From JACCXJ01 sp052387115 (GTDB taxonomy: Bacteria > Pseudomonadota > Gammaproteobacteria > JACCXJ01): a stretch of DNA of 9,250 nt. The translations under genes were made by a program, and so were the position numbers. Each line of letters begins with the position of its first letter. The stretch's first letter is position 1. Location: contig JBQTJM010000023.1 in the NCBI GenBank assembly GCA_052387115.1, positions 1 through 9,250 of the forward strand, in the 5' to 3' direction. This document shows, one piece after another, positions 1-6,647 of the stretch. Under the pieces are notes generated by a model that was given only the letters and a program-made list of their open reading frames with translations, was not told where the DNA came from and did not search any database.

Positions 1-29
1 TCCCTTCTCACGATACATGAATGCGATCC

Positions 30-557
30 ATGAGCAGCTCACTACGCGACCAACTGCTTAAGGCAGGACTGGTCAATAAAACCCAGGTCAAACAGGCCAA
101 GCAGCAACAGCGCCAGCAGTCCGGAGACAAGAATGGACCGGTTGCCGAACAAAAGCTCGCGGCCCGGCAGGCGCAGGCGGCGAAAGCCGCACGCGATCAG
201 GAATTGAACCTCCAGCAGCAGGAAAAGGCGGAACGCAAAGCCCGCATGGCGCAGATCAAGCAATTGATCGAGCAGAACCGGCTGCCGAAAGTCGAGAGCG
301 ACGATTACTACAATTTCATCGATGGGAAACAGATTAAGCGCGTGGCAGTGAACGCCGAGATCCGGGATCAGCTTATCCGTGGCGGCTTATTCATCGTCCG
401 TTACGAGGGGCATTACGAGGTGGTCCCGGAAGCCATCGCCGCGCGCATCCGGGAACGCGACGAGCATGCGGTGATTGCGTGCAATGCGACTGCGGCAAGC
501 CACGATGAAAATGATCCATACCGGGAGTACGTGGTGCCAAACGACCTGATGTGGTGA
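30..557 (+). CDS. DUF2058 family protein (YaiL-like)
   Basis: This 175-residue protein matches the DUF2058/YaiL family, common in gammaproteobacteria and described as a nucleoprotein or polynucleotide-associated protein; its biochemical role is not firmly known. Three parts are visible. The N-terminus has the family signature SLRDQLLKAGLVNK (about residues 4-17). A long Gln/Ala/Lys/Arg-rich stretch (about 18-85) is probably helical or coiled coil. A compact C-terminal domain (about 90-150) carries YYNFIDGKQIKRVAV and GGLFIVRYEGHYEVVP. The ATG at 30 is preferred because the family begins close to MSSSLRDQLL; an in-frame ATG at 21 would add three residues. No clear Shine-Dalgarno is visible in the few bases upstream, and the promoter is outside the window. 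There is no signal peptide, so it is cytoplasmic. Family assignment is confident; function is not. Confidence 0.9.
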   Translation: MSSSLRDQLLKAGLVNKTQVKQAKQQQRQQSGDKNGPVAEQKLAARQAQAAKAARDQELNLQQQEKAERKARMAQIKQLIEQNRLPKVESDDYYNFIDGKQIKRVAVNAEIRDQLIRGGLFIVRYEGHYEVVPEAIAARIRERDEHAVIACNATAASHDENDPYREYVVPNDLMW

Positions 558-684
558 TGAACGCGTATCCGTGACTGGTGCGCGCGCGCCATGCGCAGAC
601 CGCCATCAGCCACCAGGTGGTGCAGGAAACCCTGAACGTCGTCACGCGCAAACTGCGCCCCGCGGGCCCATTGGGTCGAGACGG
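558..684. other. Convergent intergenic spacer, no gene seen
   Basis: These 127 bases separate two genes that end towards each other. I see no coding segment with a convincing family match and no hairpin followed by a T-run in either direction. Termination here must be Rho-dependent or rely on weak structure. Confidence 0.5.
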
Positions 685-2457
685 TCAGTTCCCGTCGCGT
701 CCGAGCGGGATGATCTGCCCGTCGGCGCCCGCGGGGCGAGCGATCCGGAGCAGGAGCGAGAGCGTGGGGGCGAGATCGATCATCTCGCGAACACCGTACT
801 TGCCGGGTTTGACGGCGGCGCCGGAGATCAGCACGGGGACGTCGGTGTCGTATCGGTAGAAGGTGCCGTGGGTCGTGCCCGTGTCTTTCTCGGCATATTT
901 GCCCCAGATATAGAAGGGGAGCACCCACATCACCACGTCGCCGCCGCGGGGCGCGAAATAGGTCCGCAGGATCGCGCGCCCGAGCTCCGTGTCCGGCACT
1001 TTGCCCTGGAGCAGCGCCGTCCGTGTGAAGTAGCCACCAAAACCTTCGAGCTTGGCCGCGGCCTCGCCGGCGACGCGCTCCACGTCCTCGGCCTTGAGCT
1101 TCTTCTCTTCGATCTTTTTCCGGTCGAGGAAGACATGTGGATCTTCCAGGGCAACCACCCATCTGTCGCCGCCGAACTTGTCCTTGATCGCCTTCTCGAT
1201 CGCCTCGCCGATCGCCTTTTTCTTGAGCCTCCCGGCGTTGAAGCCGAACGACGCCATCTGCTCGGGCAGGGGCATGCCCCCGTGGTCGGCGGAGACTACG
1301 ACAAGGACTTGCTCCTTGCCGAGCTTGCCGTGAAGCCAGTCAAGAAACTCGCCCATCTGCTTGTCGGCGCGAACCACGATGTCCTGCACTTCGTGGCTGA
1401 GCGGACCGAAGTCATGACCTGCCAGGTCCGTCGCCGAAAGCGAGATCGCCAGCATGTCGGTCACGCCTCGCTGGCCGAGCTGCTCGTTTTCGACAGCGGC
1501 CTTCGCGAAGTCCAGCTCCCAGTCGTTCGCGAACGGCGTGGCGCAGAGCGCCTCGTAGTAGTCCGGTCCCGGCGCCTTGAGCTTGCCGTCGACCTTGTGC
1601 GGGAAGGTCTTTCCGAGACCCTTCCACCCGCCCTCGCTCGCGGTGTCGTCGGCCGCAGCGGCCGTGTACGCGGAGGCCGGCAGCGCGCGATCCCACGTCT
1701 TACCAAAATAGCTGTCCGCCACCTTCTTCTTGTTCCACGTCTCGACCCAGGCCGGCAGGCTCTGCGCGTAATACGTCGAAGTCGTCATGTCGCCGGTGTC
1801 GTCGTTCATCCAGTACGTCTTGGCGAGCCGGCCGCCCATGAGGATGGCACCGCGGCCCTTGGTCGCGAACGCGATGGTCTTGGCGTTTTGTCCCTGCGCC
1901 AGGATGAGCTCGTCGCCTACCGTCGAGCCGTAGAAGTTGCGCGGCGAAACGTCCATGTCTGGCTCGGTGTCCTTGAGCCCGAGGATCTTGGACTGGCCAT
2001 CGAACACCATCGCCTCGGAGCGGCCGGTCGCCGGGTTGTAGAACTTGTTGGTCGAGATGCCGTTCACGTACGGATAACTGCCAGAGAGCAACAGGGCGTG
2101 ACCCGGCCCGGTGTAGGTCGCGTAATGGCCATAATGCCCTGTGAAGCTCGCCCCCTCGCGGAGCAGCCGCTTGAACCCGGTGTCGCCGAAGTGAGACTCG
2201 AACCGTGTGAGGTAGTCCGCGCGGAACTGGTCGAGGGCAATGATCACAACCAGCTTGGGGCGTTTTCCCGTGAACGTGACCGGAGCCGGGGCGGCGGCCG
2301 CCGGCGCGGCCTGAGGCGCCGCGGTGGGCGCGGCGGTAGGTGGGCATGCGGGGGGCGGGCCGGACTGCATGGCAGGGTCGCAGCCCGCGACCCCGAAAAG
2401 GAGCGCGGCCGAGGCGAGCGCGAGACGATGAGGACGAGTGTGTGCGAAGGATTGCAT
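685..2457 (-). CDS. PafA-type alkaline phosphatase, predicted lipoprotein
   Basis: A 590-residue secreted phosphomonoesterase of the alkaline phosphatase superfamily (type I phosphodiesterase/PafA-like branch), expected to release phosphate from organic phosphoesters in the periplasm or at the outer membrane. From the ATG at 2457 there is a lipoprotein signal (hydrophobic LALASAALLFGVAGC, lipid-modified Cys at residue 26), then a Pro/Ala-rich linker (to about 62), then the catalytic domain. Visible active-site elements are Asp76 in IIALDQFRADYL (metal), Thr116 in YTGPGHA (nucleophile), Asn137 in STNKFYN, Lys200 and Arg202 in ATKGRGAIL (matching the Lys/Arg pair of PafA monoesterases), Asp344 and His348 in SATDLAGHDFGP, Asp391-His392 in SADHGG, and His530 in GTTHGT. 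All zinc ligands and phosphate-binding residues appear present. The frame stays open upstream to 2799, but the signal peptide plus GGAG at 2471-2468 (10 bases before the ATG) fixes the start. The gene is apparently monocistronic. I saw no good Pho box, consistent with (but not proof of) phosphate-irrepressible behaviour. Confidence 0.93.
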   Translation of the reverse strand: MQSFAHTRPHRLALASAALLFGVAGCDPAMQSGPPPACPPTAAPTAAPQAAPAAAAPAPVTFTGKRPKLVVIIALDQFRADYLTRFESHFGDTGFKRLLREGASFTGHYGHYATYTGPGHALLLSGSYPYVNGISTNKFYNPATGRSEAMVFDGQSKILGLKDTEPDMDVSPRNFYGSTVGDELILAQGQNAKTIAFATKGRGAILMGGRLAKTYWMNDDTGDMTTSTYYAQSLPAWVETWNKKKVADSYFGKTWDRALPASAYTAAAADDTASEGGWKGLGKTFPHKVDGKLKAPGPDYYEALCATPFANDWELDFAKAAVENEQLGQRGVTDMLAISLSATDLAGHDFGPLSHEVQDIVVRADKQMGEFLDWLHGKLGKEQVLVVVSADHGGMPLPEQMASFGFNAGRLKKKAIGEAIEKAIKDKFGGDRWVVALEDPHVFLDRKKIEEKKLKAEDVERVAGEAAAKLEGFGGYFTRTALLQGKVPDTELGRAILRTYFAPRGGDVVMWVLPFYIWGKYAEKDTGTTHGTFYRYDTDVPVLISGAAVKPGKYGVREMIDLAPTLSLLLRIARPAGADGQIIPLGRDGN

Positions 2458-2591
2458 TCGTGCTCTTCTCCGTTCAGACAAGTGGTTCGAGGTCGCTGCA
2501 GGAATTTCAGCGGTGACATTCCATCGGAAGGTCGCACCGCATCCCGGGACTGCTAGCCCATACGGGCAGAGTACGTCTACCTTCGATCCGA

Positions 2592-2800
2592 GAACAGCTC
2601 CGCCCTGACTTCCGGTGGGACCCAGAGGCCTTGCAGGCGTGCCGTTGACAAAACCCAAGCATTGGCGCCAACGGACGACCGTTATGCCGATCTCGCACGC
2701 CAGTTGCTGAAAGTCTTCGAGGAATTCGGCGCGCCAGCAACCCTGAGTGGGACGGTTATCGCGGGGCCTGCCTTCCTCCGTTTCCCTTTGGAGCTGCATC
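2592..2800 (+). pseudogene. Possible decayed FtsK/HerA-type translocase fragment
   Basis: Two adjoining frames read like remnants of one coding sequence. In frame from 2592 the translation includes EQLRPDFRWDPEALQACR and stops at 2646-2648. From about 2647 the next frame continues TQALAPTDDRYADLARQLLK, then VFEEFGAPATL, then GTVIAGPAFLRFPLEL, after which similarity ends near 2800. The pattern of a helix, FG, a short strand, then GPA-x-x-RF resembles the segment before the motor domain of FtsK/SpoIIIE and related HerA-like ATPases (compare FtsK, where GPV-x-TRFEL occupies the same place). No Walker motifs are present because the fragment ends first. This is a judgement from remembered family patterns. 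It could instead be a chance open stretch in GC-rich DNA. Confidence 0.3.
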
Positions 2801-2871
2801 TAAGCATAAGAATCATGATGTCCCGATGTCAACACCGACTCGTCGAGCCCGTGGAAGTATAAGTATAGATC

Positions 2872-2900
2872 TTGACGATAGTATCGTTTGTCGCTAGCAT
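2872..2900 (+). promoter_or_regulatory. Promoter with embedded palindrome (toxin-antitoxin type)
   Basis: TTGACG (2872-2877) and TAGCAT (2895-2900) are separated by exactly 17 bases and form a good sigma-70 promoter. Overlapping the -35 and spacer is a perfect inverted repeat, ACGATA-G-TATCGT (2875-2887). In higBA-type operons the antitoxin binds such a palindrome over the promoter and represses it. Transcription would start at about 2907, at or next to the GTG of the toxin remnant, so the message would be nearly leaderless. Confidence 0.6.
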
Positions 2901-2906
2901 CGGCAT

Positions 2907-3073
2907 GTGATCAAGACCTTCAAGTGCAAGGAGACGGAAGGTATCTATCACGGTCGGATGTACCGGCGCTTGCCTCGGGACATCCAGCGGGCCGCTGCCC
3001 GTAAGCTGGAATGTTGTCTGCGGCGACACGGCTTGAGTCTCTGAACGTGCCTCCGGGCAATGAACGAGAAGCC
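2907..3073 (+). pseudogene. higB: HigB-family toxin remnant, frameshifted and truncated
   Basis: Reading from GTG 2907 gives VIKTFKCKETEGIYHGRMYR, then RLPRDIQRAAARKL, a clear match to the N-terminal half of HigB toxins (RelE superfamily mRNA interferases, usually about 92 residues). The original frame then runs off into CCLRRHGLSL and stops at 3042-3044. Moving to the next frame at 3011 restores the family sequence MLSAATRLESLNVPPGNE up to about 3073. One base has therefore been lost at about 3009-3010, where a Glu or similar codon stood before Met-Leu. After PPGNE-REA the expected C-terminal part (normally a Leu-Glu/GDR segment, then a strand ending in W-R-I-C-F) is absent. No HigA (XRE-type) antitoxin follows. 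Two independent lesions make this a dead gene, though the promoter and operator in front remain. A sequencing indel could explain the shift but not the missing C-terminus or antitoxin. Confidence 0.8.
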
Positions 3074-3082
3074 TACCCCCCA

Positions 3083-3111
3083 TTGACCGATTACTTCCCC
3101 TTGACCATACT
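3083..3111 (+). promoter_or_regulatory. Predicted promoter of the VOC gene
   Basis: TTGACC (3083-3088) and CATACT (3106-3111) are 17 bases apart, each matching much of the sigma-70 consensus. The start of transcription would lie near 3118, about 24 bases before the ATG at 3142. The downstream gene has a strong AGGAG at 3131-3135. Confidence 0.45.
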
Positions 3112-3141
3112 TCGTCATGACCCCGACGAGAGGAGAATGTC

Positions 3142-3564
3142 ATGTCCAGTCCCGGGAAGAATGCGACGATAATACCCTGCCTTCGTTATCGCGATGCGCC
3201 GAAGGCAATCGAATGGCTAAGCCGGACGTTCGGGTTTGAAAAACAGCTCGTCGTGCCCAATGCCGATGGGACGATAGCCCATGCCCAGCTCAGTTTCGGC
3301 AACGGCATGATCATGCTCGGCTCCGTCCTCGAAGTCGAAAGCGAGTTCGGCCGCCTGATAAAGCAACCCGACGAGATAGGAGGCTTCGAGACGCAAAGCG
3401 CCTACGTGGTCGTGTCGGACGCCGATGCGATTTACGCCAGCGCCAAGGCCGCCGGCGCCGAGATCGTGATCGAGATTAAGGATGCGGACTATGGCGGGCG
3501 CGTGTTCAGTTGCCGCGACCTCGAGGGGCACCTGTGGAATATCGGCACCTACGATCCGTGGTGA
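3142..3564 (+). CDS. VOC family protein (glyoxalase/bleomycin resistance fold)
   Basis: A 140-residue cytoplasmic protein of the vicinal oxygen chelate superfamily, PhnB/glyoxalase-like. Two beta-alpha-beta-beta-beta modules are visible. The first is NATIIPCLRYRDAPKAIEWL followed by FGFEKQL and ahAQLSFGNGMIMLG (about residues 7-60). The second is AYVVVSDADAIYASAKAAGA, then DADYGGRVFSCRDLEGHLW (about 87-132). RDLEGHLWNIGTY is the characteristic closing motif. Candidate metal ligands are His47 and His130, but substrate and metal use cannot be read from sequence; members range from glyoxalases and dioxygenases to antibiotic-binding proteins. The start is secure, with AGGAG six bases before the ATG. 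uvrB begins 34 bases after the stop, so the two may be co-transcribed, although no functional link is known. It is immediately downstream of the HigB remnant. Confidence 0.88.
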   Translation: MSSPGKNATIIPCLRYRDAPKAIEWLSRTFGFEKQLVVPNADGTIAHAQLSFGNGMIMLGSVLEVESEFGRLIKQPDEIGGFETQSAYVVVSDADAIYASAKAAGAEIVIEIKDADYGGRVFSCRDLEGHLWNIGTYDPW

Positions 3565-3598
3565 CAACCAATAGGACCAACCAGCCGGCACGACTCTC

Positions 3599-5617
3599 GT
3601 GACCAGGCCCTTCCGCATCGACTCCCCCTACCGCCCGGCGGGCGATCAGCCGGAGGCCATCGCGTCGCTCATAGAAGGGCTCTGCGACGGGCTCGCCCAG
3701 CAGGCGCTACTGGGGGTCACGGGCTCGGGCAAGACCTTCACGATCGCCAACGTCATCGAGGCCGTGCAAAGGCCGACCCTCGTGCTCGCCCCCAACAAGA
3801 CACTCGCGGCCCAGCTCTACGGGGAAATGAAAGGTTTTTTCCCCCAAAACGCGGTCGAATACTTCGTGTCCTACTACGATTACTATCAGCCCGAGGCCTA
3901 TATGCCGGCTTCGGACACCTACATCGAAAAAGACGCGAGCATCAACGAGCACATCGAGCAGATGCGCCTGTCCGCGACCAAGGCCCTGCTCGAGCGCCCA
4001 GACACCATCATCGTCGCGACCGTCTCGGCGATCTACGGCCTGGGCGATCCGGTGGAGTACCACAGCATGGTGCTGCACCTGGTGCGCGGCGAGGAGGTCG
4101 AAGAGCGCGCCATCCTCCGAAGGCTCGCGGAGCTGCAATATACCCGCAACGACATCGAGCTGCACCGCGCGAGTTATCGGGCGCGCGGGGAGGTGATCGA
4201 CATCTTCCCGGCCGAGTCCGAGTCGGAGGCGGTGAGAGTCGAGCTGCTCGACGATCGGATCGATTCCCTGTCGTTCTTCGATCCCTTGACCGGTGAAACA
4301 CTGCGCAAGGTTGCGCGGCTCACGGTTTATCCCAAGTCCCACTATGTGACCAAACGCCAGACCCTCCTCGACGCCATCGAGCAGATCAAGGTGGACCTGG
4401 CCGAGCGCCTGGAAGAGCTCCGGGCCTCGGGCAAGCTCCTGGAGGCCCAGCGCCTGGAGCAGCGCACACGCTTCGATCTGGAGATGATGCACGAGATCGG
4501 CTACTGCGCCGGGATCGAGAACTACTCGCGCTACCTCTCCGGGCGCAATCCGGGCGAGCCGCCCCCCACCTTGTTCGATTATCTCCCCGCCGACGCGCTC
4601 CTGGTGGTGGACGAGAGCCACGTGACCATCCCCCAGCTCGGGGGGATGTATCGTGGCGACCGCGCGCGCAAGGAAAACCTGGTGGACTATGGATTTCGGC
4701 TGCCCTCGGCGCTCGACAACCGGCCCTTGCGCTTCGAGGAGTGGGAGCGGCTCGCACCGCAGACGATCTTCGTTTCGGCGACCCCAGGACCCTACGAGCT
4801 GGCACGCGCGGGCCAGGTGGCCGAGCAGGTGGTCCGCCCGACCGGGCTCGTGGACCCCGAGGTCGAGGTGCGCGAGCAGGCCACCCAGGTCGATGACCTC
4901 CTCTCGGAGATCAATATACGGGCCGAGTCGAACGAGCGCGTCTTGGTCACGACGCTCACCAAGCGCATGGCCGAGGACCTGACGGATTATCTATCGGAGC
5001 ATGGCGTGCGGGTGCGTTATCTCCATTCCGACATCGACACGGTCGAGCGCGTCGAGATCATTCGCGATCTCCGGCTCGGGCAGTTCGATGTGCTCGTCGG
5101 GATCAACCTCTTGCGCGAGGGGCTCGACCTCCCCGAAGTGTCGCTGGTGGCGGTGCTCGATGCCGACAAAGAAGGGTTTCTGCGCTCCGAGCGCTCGCTC
5201 ATCCAGACCGTGGGCCGCGCCGCACGCAACCTGAAGGGGCGGGCCATCCTCTACGCCAACCAGGTCACGGGATCCATGCAGCGCGCCCTCGACGAGATGG
5301 CGAGAAGGCGCAGGAAGCAAACGGATCACAACCGCGCCCACGGCATCACCCCGCGCGGCGTGCACAAGGCCGTCGCCGACATCATGGAAGTGGCGGATCC
5401 CCATGAGCGGCGCGCGCCCCGCCACAAGGTTGCCGAGCCGCGCCCCGAATACCGGGCTCTGTCCCCCGAGGCGGCAATGAAGCAAATCAAGAAACTCGAG
5501 GAGGCGATGTACCGCCACGCCCGCGATCTGGAATTCGAACAAGCGGCCAAGCTCCGCGACGAGATCGCCCGCATCCGATCGGAGGCCTTCGGCCTCCCGT
5601 CGCGAAAGGTGGGATGA
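3599..5617 (+). CDS. uvrB: Excinuclease ABC subunit B (UvrB)
   Basis: The 672-residue UvrB of nucleotide excision repair receives DNA from UvrA, verifies the lesion by local strand separation and recruits UvrC for dual incision. The length matches the family. Elements in order: the N-terminal PAGDQPEAI motif; Walker A GVTGSGKT (residues 39-46); the damage-probing beta-hairpin with YYDYYQPEAY (92-101, the tyrosines sitting at the same positions as in E. coli UvrB); ATVSAIYGLGDP (140-151); Walker B DESH (338-341); FVSATPGPYE (391-400); helicase motif V in GINLLREGLDLPEVS (501-515); motif VI QTVGRAARN (536-544); and a C-terminal UVR domain (about 626-660) that contacts UvrC. No residue appears missing. 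The start is GTG at 3599, giving the expected TRPFRIDSPYRPAGD N-terminus; there is no obvious Shine-Dalgarno. I saw no LexA box between 3500 and 3599, so SOS control from this spacer is not evident. Confidence 0.99.
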   Translation: MTRPFRIDSPYRPAGDQPEAIASLIEGLCDGLAQQALLGVTGSGKTFTIANVIEAVQRPTLVLAPNKTLAAQLYGEMKGFFPQNAVEYFVSYYDYYQPEAYMPASDTYIEKDASINEHIEQMRLSATKALLERPDTIIVATVSAIYGLGDPVEYHSMVLHLVRGEEVEERAILRRLAELQYTRNDIELHRASYRARGEVIDIFPAESESEAVRVELLDDRIDSLSFFDPLTGETLRKVARLTVYPKSHYVTKRQTLLDAIEQIKVDLAERLEELRASGKLLEAQRLEQRTRFDLEMMHEIGYCAGIENYSRYLSGRNPGEPPPTLFDYLPADALLVVDESHVTIPQLGGMYRGDRARKENLVDYGFRLPSALDNRPLRFEEWERLAPQTIFVSATPGPYELARAGQVAEQVVRPTGLVDPEVEVREQATQVDDLLSEINIRAESNERVLVTTLTKRMAEDLTDYLSEHGVRVRYLHSDIDTVERVEIIRDLRLGQFDVLVGINLLREGLDLPEVSLVAVLDADKEGFLRSERSLIQTVGRAARNLKGRAILYANQVTGSMQRALDEMARRRRKQTDHNRAHGITPRGVHKAVADIMEVADPHERRAPRHKVAEPRPEYRALSPEAAMKQIKKLEEAMYRHARDLEFEQAAKLRDEIARIRSEAFGLPSRKVG

Positions 5618-5713
5618 GGGGCGCCCGGGCCGACCCCTTATCGACGAGCGCCCTCGAGGTGGGAAATCGAGGTGAGAGATCTTCTAATGTCTTGGGCCGC
5701 GGGGCCCTGCTCC

Positions 5714-5914
5714 TCAGCAACAGCGGTGCGGCCGGTTCCATTTGCGTTCCAGCTCGCGCCGGTAGAATTCGGCACGGGTCGGCGGGGGCCCGCCATCGGC
5801 GTGATGGCAGGCGCGGTGGGCGAGGTAGCGCTCGTAGGCGTCATCCCCGGCCAGGGTCCGCACTCGGCGCCACCACGACCGGAGGAGCGCGTGTATCTGC
5901 TTTATCGATTTCAT
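5714..5914 (-). CDS. YbdD/YjiX family small protein (DUF466)
   Basis: A 66-residue protein matching the YbdD/YjiX family, small soluble proteins normally encoded directly after the peptide/pyruvate transporters CstA or BtsT (YjiY) and thought to assist them; the molecular role is uncertain. Family marks are RVRTLAGDDAYERYLAHRAC (about residues 17-36), PPPTRAEFYRRELERKW (about 43-59) and the C-terminal Cys-Cys. The conserved pattern is G-D-x-x-Y-x-x-Y, then H, then a P-x-x-R/Y-x-x-F-[FY]-R-x-R-x-x-x-[KR][YW] segment, then Arg-Cys-Cys at the very end. The ATG at 5914 gives the usual length. No cstA or btsT lies upstream: the next gene on that side is a divergently transcribed hydrolase, so this copy is an orphan. 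It converges on uvrB with 96 bases between. Confidence 0.8.
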   Translation of the reverse strand: MKSIKQIHALLRSWWRRVRTLAGDDAYERYLAHRACHHADGGPPPTRAEFYRRELERKWNRPHRCC

Positions 5915-6038
5915 CGCCTATGAATATGCTACTCTACGATCCGCGACGGCGGTGTTTCAAGCACACGCGCCGCGCTCGGGATGGGTGGCCGTCGGGCCAC
6001 CCGCAGGACGGCTGCGAGTCGAGGTGGAAGGGGATAAG

Positions 6039-6623
6039 GTGCAGGGTCAGGGTGGACAGGCGAGTGCCGGGGGGCTCTGTGAGGTAGCAGAGAGCCAGCT
6101 CGTCGTCATCGATATTCAAACCAAGCTCGGTGCGGCGATGCCGGCCAAGGTGCTCAATCGGGTGCTGCAGAACACCACGCTCCTGCTCCAGGCAGCGCAG
6201 CTTCTGGACGTCCCGGTGCATGCCGCCGAACAATATCCCAAAGGCCTGGGCCCGCTCGAACCAAGGGTCCGCGAGTGCCTGCCTGCCGGCGTACACCGTT
6301 GGGAGAAGACCGCGTTCTCGTGCGCCCGCGCGGACGGCTTTCTGGCGTCGCTGCGGGATGCCGGGCGCACGCACATCGTGGTGACGGGGATGGAGGCCCA
6401 CGTTTGCGTGCTCCAGACCGTCGTCGACCTGGTCGCCCGTGGGTTCACGGTGTTCGTCGCCGAAGACGCCGTGTGCTCGCGCAAGCTGGAGAACTATCAG
6501 AACGCCCTCCTGCGCATGCAGCGGAGCGGGGCTTCGGTGGTCAGCGCCGAGTCTGTGGTGTTCGAATGGCTCGGGGACGCGCGCCACGATCGCTTCAAGG
6601 CGGTGGCGGGGCTCCTGCCCTAG
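6039..6623 (+). CDS. Isochorismatase-family cysteine hydrolase
   Basis: About 194 residues with the isochorismatase-like alpha/beta fold shared by nicotinamidases, YcaC-type hydrolases and isochorismatases, which cleave amide or vinyl-ether bonds through a catalytic Cys. The triad is visible: Asp25 in SQLVVIDIQTKL, Lys90 in RWEKTAFSC, and Cys123 in VTGMEAHVCVLQT. AEQYPKGLGPLEP (about 63-75) and the closing SVVFEWLGD segment match the YcaC-like subgroup of unknown substrate. The start is uncertain. GTG 6039 is chosen because AGGGG lies five bases upstream (6029-6033); in-frame GTGs at 6024 and 5952 are possible, and family members begin only a few residues before the first strand (ESQLVVID). 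The ABC ATPase gene starts 24 bases after the stop, suggesting co-transcription. Function beyond hydrolase is unknown. Confidence 0.87.
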   Translation: MQGQGGQASAGGLCEVAESQLVVIDIQTKLGAAMPAKVLNRVLQNTTLLLQAAQLLDVPVHAAEQYPKGLGPLEPRVRECLPAGVHRWEKTAFSCARADGFLASLRDAGRTHIVVTGMEAHVCVLQTVVDLVARGFTVFVAEDAVCSRKLENYQNALLRMQRSGASVVSAESVVFEWLGDARHDRFKAVAGLLP

Positions 6624-6647
6624 CTCGTCGCCGATCCCCCCGCATCG

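Larger units (their letters stand above)
2458..2906. other. Gene-free interval upstream of the phosphatase gene
   Basis: About 450 bases without an intact gene. It holds the phosphatase ribosome binding site (- strand GGAG at 2471-2468), a decayed coding fragment (2592-2800, listed separately) and the toxin-type promoter (2872-2900, listed separately). The first 130 bases probably carry the phosphatase promoter, but I found no convincing -35/-10 pair for it. Confidence 0.5.

Noticed and set aside
571..2556. Long + strand open frame opposite the phosphatase gene
   Set aside because: It is antisense to a gene with a complete signal peptide, ribosome binding site and active site. Its Arg/Val/Glu-rich product matches no family; such mirror frames are common in GC-rich coding DNA.
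2472..2580. Pho box upstream of the alkaline phosphatase
   Set aside because: Only an isolated TGTCAC-like half-site is seen on the - strand; no tandem CTGTCAT-type repeat.
3500..3599. LexA/SOS box ahead of uvrB
   Set aside because: Looked for because uvrB is SOS-controlled in E. coli; no CTG-(N10)-CAG-type site with the expected AT core was found.
3707..4621. - strand open frame inside uvrB
   Set aside because: Shadow of uvrB; the + strand frame has every UvrB motif.
5618..5713. Possible terminator between uvrB and ybdD
   Set aside because: GGGCC (5694-5698) pairs with GGCCC (5703-5707), and AGGGG can pair with CCCCT just after the uvrB stop, but neither is followed by a T-run on either strand.
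5614..6087. + strand frame starting in an ATGA overlap with the uvrB stop
   Set aside because: The overlap looked like translational coupling, but the product is Arg/Gly/Ser-rich with no family match and covers the better-supported ybdD gene on the other strand.
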